Positions 58,401-64,000 of a stretch of DNA of 64,000 nt are shown here, piece by piece (positions within the stretch are counted from its first letter, which is position 1; the number at the start of each line of letters is the position of its first letter). A program made the translations under genes and the position numbers. Below the pieces are notes generated by a model. The model saw only the letters and a list, made by a program, of their open reading frames with translations, made no database searches and was not told the DNA's origin. The DNA comes from Balanoglossus misakiensis (lineage: Eukaryota; Hemichordata), in assembly GCA_040954595.2 (NCBI GenBank), contig CM082585.2, forward strand, positions 10,168,001 through 10,232,000, in the 5' to 3' direction.

Positions 58401-61400
58401 CTTAAGATAAGGGGGTCTTTATTTGCTTTAGAGACACATCTAATGAATAAAATGATGGCCAGTTCAGTTATTTAGCGTAAATCTCCATTTGGGTTTTAAG
58501 AGACTCCCGCACGACTGGAAATCGCGAGCTGTAACTGCTCACTTGCTCGGTCGGTTTGAGTGAATGACCGAATAAACGGAATGTGGTCTGTGTGTATGAC
58601 ATCACACTTTTCCACTACATTCGATCTCACTGTGGCAAGTTGAAACCAGTGGGAAAGACGACCTCTGATAAATTAGTACCTTGTTCACATCTGCTGATAG
58701 AGACATTTTACTACCCTACCCTGAGTTTACGAGAAAACGTCCCATCGATAACACCTTATGCAAAAAAGGGTTCCGCTTGTTCAAGGATACTATACAATTT
58801 CTTCCTGCTGTGATGTTTTGAACTTAATTCAAAGGATATCTGCGGGTTTATTCTCTTGTACCTTTACTAATACGTAAACTTGCTCGTCTTCTACGGTTGC
58901 TTAGAAACGGCAGCCTCCCTCTCCTCCCTCTCTTTATTCTGTCGCTGAGTGTGACGTTTAGAGACAGAACCCTATTACAGAACTTGGCATTTAACGATAC
59001 ATTGCCATCACGAACTTCGAAATTGCGATGCGTGCCACACAAATTGACCAATCTACCCTGTATTGTTAGTTACAATGTTAACCTTCGCCCTTAATTTGGA
59101 GTTAACAGATGAACCCCGTAGATGGTACAACTACAAGTACCCCGCCTATTAACTCGCCGAACGCCGTAAAGCAAAGCAACTCCAACTCCAATCGGAGAAC
59201 TATGATTGATTTCGACGTAAAACGTAATTAAACGCAACTCCAAGTCCGTGGAAATAAAGGATTCCCAATTGTGGGATAATAGCGGATGTTGATGACAACT
59301 CAGAAATCTCGCCGTCGCGTGACGTCCGTAGCATGGCAATTTAGTACACGATGTAGCTTAGTTTTGGTTAAAAACTCAAGGTTTGTTGGAATACTACAGT
59401 TACGGCAAACAGCGGCAACCAGGGCAGAGAAACTCGCGTGCACTCAATCAAAAACTATTGATTGGCTGGTTTTCAACACAATCGGGCATCCTATGACTTG
59501 TCGTGCGTAAAAAATTAAATGAATTTGGCCCGTACAGCGAGGGGGCGTTTATATCAATGGATCAGACTAAGTTCGGCTGATTAATACGGTGTACGATAAC
59601 TTACCTCGCCATATGGACACAAATGATGATTGCTTGCATTGGTGTAATCTGAAAACTGATGATGATATCAATTTCCGAAGGAATCTCCGCAGACATTGGA
59701 GAAAGATATAGTGGAATTCTCTACACGTCTTTGTGGACATGCAGTCTCGCGTGAAATACATGTTATGTGAATATTTTGTTACAGATTGTATTTTCCTCCA
59801 AACTACATGTTTACAAGAATTGCTCGCTAACGCGCGTCCCTTAACGCTTTTTGCCATAATGATTTACGTCAAAGTATGAAATGAACGCTATTAATCAAAT
59901 CAGTTAAATTTCATACGTCTAGACTAATGCGTACCACCATGTAGTAAAATATAGGCGCATATGCTTGTTAACAAATCTTGCAGATAGATTTGTAGTCAAT
60001 TTGTAATTGATAATCGTGGTTTATATTTCGCGTGTATCGCTGATGAGTGAATTCAGAATTCGAAGAACGGACAAAAATCCTTACTGGAAAATACTTGGAT
60101 TCTGGAAGGAACACGTGATGTTTAAAAAAACACGTGACGAGATCTGACTTTTTTTTCATATTATACCAGCATCAATGCACACACCCATCTATTTGTGGCT
60201 GGGTGGATAATTCGAAATAATAACGACCAGCAACGAACACAGACGTCGCCGGTTTTAATTATGAATTTCATCATGGTCCCGATAAGTGTTATTTTTACAT
60301 CTGGGGCAAACATAACTTCAAGAATGATTTACTATAACGTTTGTAAAATGAATAGTCGGTGAATTTTCTTAGTACCACGGGTTCCATTGTTTACTACACG
60401 CAACGTTCAGCTTGTTCATCGCTTGGTGTTTTCCTTTTGATGACTGCAGCGTGTAACCGTGTTATCATTTCAGTCGCGTGCAATAGCGGAATACATATCG
60501 TTGCTTTTATAGCCACAGTAACGAAACACTTTGCGTGTAATGTCTAATCATTGTGATGCTCAGAATATACAAATTCGTGACACGGCGATATTCTGTCGAC
60601 AATGCAGATTTTCTGAAAGGATCTCATGTGAAGTAGACAGGCTTAGCCTACTTCGAATTCAGAGTAATTGTTTTTACTTGTCTTCACTGATTTAAACGCC
60701 CTAGTGGTGTGGAAATAAAATGTTTCTCTAAGGAGACTTCTTGCCTCCAGCATGACTCAAATATCGAAATAAAAATGCCACTCTAAATTCTACAAACTTC
60801 AAACGATGAGAAATAAACGCAATGAAATACGATAGCGGTGCTGTGCATTGGCTTTACACGAGGTCCTAAATTTTAACGTACAATCTCTTGTATTGTAATA
60901 CATACAGATGATTTTTCGCGCATTGCGAGATCTCGCGTGACTTGGTGAATTGCAAAATAATCACCATTCACCCATGACGACCGCAAGTAAACGCTTCCGT
61001 GCAACTTCTAGTCAGCGACCGTGTTGAATTATTTACCCCGGTTAGTTAGGTACTTTTCTCTCGCTGATCCGCGAACGCAGGAAGAGAATGGCGCGAGTAA
61101 ATCCTTTGATGGATTCACGTTCCAGGAAATGGTGTTTTCCTGGCTGCGTTTTACCGCTCTTTGTGACATGTTCACCGACCATATGTTCATTTGTGCCAGA
61201 GAGAGAGTCATTTCGCGAACAGCGGCATTCTTCTCAGAAAGTGTCGCCTGACATGTTTCTCTAGAAATGTCAAAGTGTATAGAGAATAGTTTCTGAGATG
61301 AGATTGATGCGTAAACAGTGCCTAACATGCTGATTATCTCCCCGACACGGTAATTTATTTCGTATTAGTGATTTCAACTTCAACACATCAAGCACGCACA

Positions 61401-62912
61401 TGTGCAGCGAAAGGCAGATGGACGGACAAAGTGAATATACAAACATGCACGCATGCACATACATACACGTTACGTACATACATACATACATACATACATA
61501 CATACAAATTGAACACATCAACCCTGGCCGGTTAGCTCAGTTGGTTAGAGCGTCGTGCTAATAACGCGAATGTCGCGGGTTCGAGCCCCGTACTGGCCAT
61601 GTATTTTTTCCCAAAACGTTCGAGGAACGTACTATTTTTGAAAATATGAACATGGACACACACAAAAAACTCAATGCACACTCACATAAATACATACATG
61701 CGACCAAAAACCTCGCCCACGTATACGTTTAATCTTTTGCCACTCTGGAAATGACGTTATTGATTTTTAATAATTTGTGTGTTTTGGTAAAATTTTATGT
61801 TATGATGCCAGTACAATAGTGACGAGGGCTTTTATTCACCGGCGCTCTTAGAAGTAACTTCGCAATATCTATAATTGCTTCTGCGCTCCTCAAGAAAGAA
61901 AACGCCTTATAACATTTATTAATAGTGTTGGGTTCAATACACCTCAGGAAAGATACATGTATTGAATAAATAGAAACACTGTCATATTAATATACGTATG
62001 TATTATGTTCGCTGGTTTGTTAGTTTATTTATTTATGTATTTGTCTGTCCGTCTGTCTGTCTGTCTGTCTACACAATTTCATATCTTTTCGTCAGTGTAC
62101 GGTGAACCGAATCACACTGCGCGTGTCGTATTAACGGTATCATACCAACGTATACAATATGGTACTGGGAATTTAATTGGTTATTTTGGTGGCATTAGAC
62201 TTACACCCGCAGCCGTGAATAAATCATGCCATTGTCATTGTCATCACTGCTATAAATATTGGAGAGGTTAAATGAATTAAAGCTCCATTAGCCACGGTAT
62301 CAATCCCATAAAATGTTTATGTATTTGCAAAATAACGGATGGAATAACAAAGAAAGGGTAAATTACGCTTCATGCCGATCTTTTCCTACGGTTTCTGAAA
62401 AAGAAAGGCGCCAATTTTGTGATGCCAGTTATGTAAAATATTATCATCTGTGGACGATTAGCTAAGTTCTCTAAATGGGTATTTCATTAAAAATTCTGAG
62501 AAATGGAGATTATTCTTCAAAGCTAATAACGATTTCGTATCATTGATTAACAGGTCAGCTGAGACCATTCGCCTCGAAACTTGGAATCGAGTCAGGCGCA
62601 ATCCCGGACTCCCAGCTCGACGCCTCGAGTACCTATATCGACGGTGTTCACACTTACAACGTGTCCAGGTCCCGCCTCAACATGGACGCCCCCAAAGGCG
62701 CGCCCGAGAAAGGGTGGTGCGCCGGCGGTGTGAGCGCGGGAGAATGGCTGCAAGTGGACCTGCAGAGGCCGATGCACGTCACAGCGTTTACTCTGCAAGT
62801 CGGCGTGCTTGGCGCCACCGGAGAGGCAGCATATCTGAGAACGCTCACCCTGGACCACAGCAATGATGGGATTAATTTCGAATCGGCGAAAGACACCGAT
62901 GGAAATGCTACT
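46403..62912 (+). CDS. Secreted or membrane protein with tandem discoidin (F5/8 type C) domains, 3' part outside window
   Basis: Four exons are supported: 46403-46510, 55612-55911, 58001-58142 and 62554-62912 (303 codons, phases 0, 0, 1, 0). Exon 1 codes a signal peptide (VALLLVALVTIGSL) and ends in phase 0 after FNATE. Exons 2 and 3 code a full discoidin domain: LGMESGIISDAQLAASS, AWCPATVDQNQWLEVSFG, IFDGNSD and MCLRAEFYGY. Exon 4 opens a second domain with LGIESGAIPDSQLDASS, then GWCAGGVSAGEWLQVDL and LDHSNDGINFE. Such domains bind membranes, glycans or collagen in coagulation factors, neuropilins and DDR receptors. The 9.1 kb first intron separates signal peptide and domain exons; linking exon 1 is an inference from phase and order. 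An alternative start at 55522 is discussed in the findings. The gene continues beyond 64000. Confidence 0.8.
46511..55611 (+). other. Large first intron of the discoidin-domain gene
   Basis: This is a 9.1 kb stretch with no supported exon. It holds a poly-G run (47325-47338), a poly-C run (50047-50057) and ordinary AT-rich sequence. If exon 1 does not belong to this gene, part of the stretch is intergenic instead. Long first introns often hold enhancers, but I see no motif cluster strong enough to call. Confidence 0.5.
47325..47338. repeat. Poly-G run (14 bp)
   Basis: Fourteen G bases preceded by GGGA in the first intron of the discoidin gene. Confidence 0.85.
57864..57935. repeat. CACA/CATA microsatellite
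   Basis: Mixed (CA)n, (CATA)n and (AT)n repeat ending about 65 bp before the exon 3 acceptor of the discoidin gene. Confidence 0.8.
61450..61505. repeat. (CATA)n microsatellite
   Basis: About 55 bp of CATA/CATG tetranucleotide repeat ends 20 bp before the tRNA-Ile gene. Confidence 0.85.
61526..61599 (+). tRNA. tRNA-Ile (anticodon AAT)
   Basis: A complete 74-nt tRNA including the discriminator A. The acceptor stem GGCCGGT pairs with ACTGGCC (one G-T). The D arm is GCTC/GAGC. The anticodon stem TCGTG pairs with CGCGA around the loop CTAATAA, giving anticodon AAT at 61560-61562. The T arm GCGGG/CCCGT encloses TTCGAGC. A and B boxes are intact and there is no intron. A TTTTTT run starting near 61603 would terminate RNA polymerase III. 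CCA is not encoded, as is usual in eukaryotes. It lies in the same orientation inside an intron of the discoidin gene. Confidence 0.97.
62042..62070. repeat. (TCTG)n microsatellite
   Basis: About seven TCTG units in the third intron of the discoidin gene. Confidence 0.85.
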
Positions 62913-64000
62913 GTGAGTTTCAAAAAGTCGTTTGAGTAATTTTATTAATTTCATAGCCTCGTACGGTTTCGTGCTGTTATTAAAAACACTTGAAAAGAGC
63001 GCTTTAGATTTTTTCGGACATATATTATGAGGGAGATGAGCTTGATGCATATTTATTGGTGCTCGTGTTTGCGACCAAGATAAAAGTAATTCGGCTTACG
63101 CTGTTCCAGATTTTGAGACTGGTATACATCGAGGAGGAATACGTGGGCGTGTGTCGCGTTTTATATGTTGCCATGGAAACGCATCAACAACTTGTGGGCC
63201 AACATTAAGCGGGTTATTGCTCATTCAAATCAAGTTGTGTAACTGGTCTCCTTTGTCGGTATTCAAGTTGAATGCCAACACTGGAATGGAATGACGAAAT
63301 TAAGAGGGCTCGTTCACAAACACACACTTGTACATATGTATCATTACGAATAATGCATGCATATTAAATTTAATGATAGCAGTATACATGAACGTTCCGC
63401 CGAAGTAGCTATAGGCTCTTTTTTATATGGAAAACCAGTTATACAGTCATTTTACAGTACGCTTAACTCAAATTACTTTATAAACCAAAAAAAGAAGATT
63501 CTTCCCTTGTCTGCGGTGAAGTACTATCCGAGATGACTGCTCATTATATTATGTTTGATTGACATGGCGATAATTTTGTATATAGTGCTTTCCTTGTACA
63601 TTGTGAAGAATGGGGTTTTACCTGCCGTTGAAAGATGCTAGCAGGCTTACATTGACTCGCAAGTTGTGGAAATCTTGAAATATGCATCATTAATATAGTA
63701 CTTATCTTCAAGATAAGCGCTGGTATAAGTGGGAGTACCGTTTTGCGTGGAATGGTCGATTCATCACGTATTTCATTTGAATCAAGTATCTTGACAATGT
63801 CGCAAATCGACTGGAAGGAATATTGAAACGCGCCGAGGAGATAGAATGTACGGAGCCACTACAAGTACACATTCTGGGATAATACTTGAAATTGAAATAA
63901 TTTTTATCTCGCCGTCTAATCCGTTGAAGTGGGCCTTTGCAATTCAGTGGCAAAATTAAATTAATTCTCGAGACAGTCTCGGTTATACAGAAACAGACTT
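62913..64000 (+). other. Start of the next intron of the discoidin-domain gene
   Basis: A gtgagt donor at 62913 begins an intron that runs to the window end. No further discoidin exon is visible, so the rest of the second domain and the C-terminus lie to the right. Confidence 0.6.

Larger units (their letters stand above)
58143..62553 (+). other. Third intron of the discoidin-domain gene
   Basis: This 4.4 kb intron carries a tRNA-Ile gene at 61526-61599, a CATA microsatellite just before it and a TCTG repeat at 62042-62070. No other gene-like feature is supported. Confidence 0.6.

Overview
The window looks like nuclear DNA from an invertebrate deuterostome. A hemichordate or amphioxus fits best, but I cannot decide between them from the sequence. 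Genes are split into short exons by introns of about 0.1-1 kb with GT-AG ends, and simple repeats and homopolymer G/C runs are common. The gene set is typical of such genomes: a DEG/ENaC channel, a carotenoid oxygenase, INTS4, NUFIP1, a Mab-21 relative, a galactose sulfotransferase and discoidin domains. All exon models below were built by hand by matching splice sites, reading phase and protein similarity. Every complete model gives a coding length divisible by three.

Layout. At the left edge is the last exon of a DEG/ENaC channel (77-246, +). A nine-exon carotenoid oxygenase (BCO1/BCO2-like) occupies 1729-5074 (-). A 5.9 kb stretch with several perfect inverted repeats but no secure gene follows. 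Next is a small mucin-like membrane protein with one Cys-rich WxxW domain (10944-12151, -). NUFIP1 (15117-18517, -) and INTS4 (18968-24676, -) lie in tandem. INTS4 shares a 257 bp head-to-head promoter with an unrecognised nine-exon gene (24934-28476, +). A secreted protein with two Cys-rich repeats and a Hedgehog/DD-peptidase-type zinc domain lies at 30281-32822 (+). A 647-residue Mab-21/cGAS-like protein encoded in one exon, with a Cys-Asp tail and a CaaX box, lies at 34684-36627 (+). Two Golgi-type enzymes follow on the minus strand: a nucleotide-sugar transferase (38690-39892) and a galactose 3-O-sulfotransferase (40649-42252, 5' end missing). The right third belongs to a discoidin-domain gene (46403 onward, +, running off the window) with a 9.1 kb first intron and a tRNA-Ile(AAT) inside its third intron.

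Functional links. INTS4 (snRNA 3'-end processing) and NUFIP1 (box C/D snoRNP assembly) both serve small-RNA biogenesis and sit only 450 bp apart. The glycosyltransferase and sulfotransferase could act on the same secreted or lipid glycans. The two least ordinary genes are the lipid-anchor-tailed Mab-21/cGAS-like protein, whose catalytic acids look partly lost, and the secreted Hedgehog-fold zinc protein, a plausible extracellular peptidoglycan- or glycan-directed effector.
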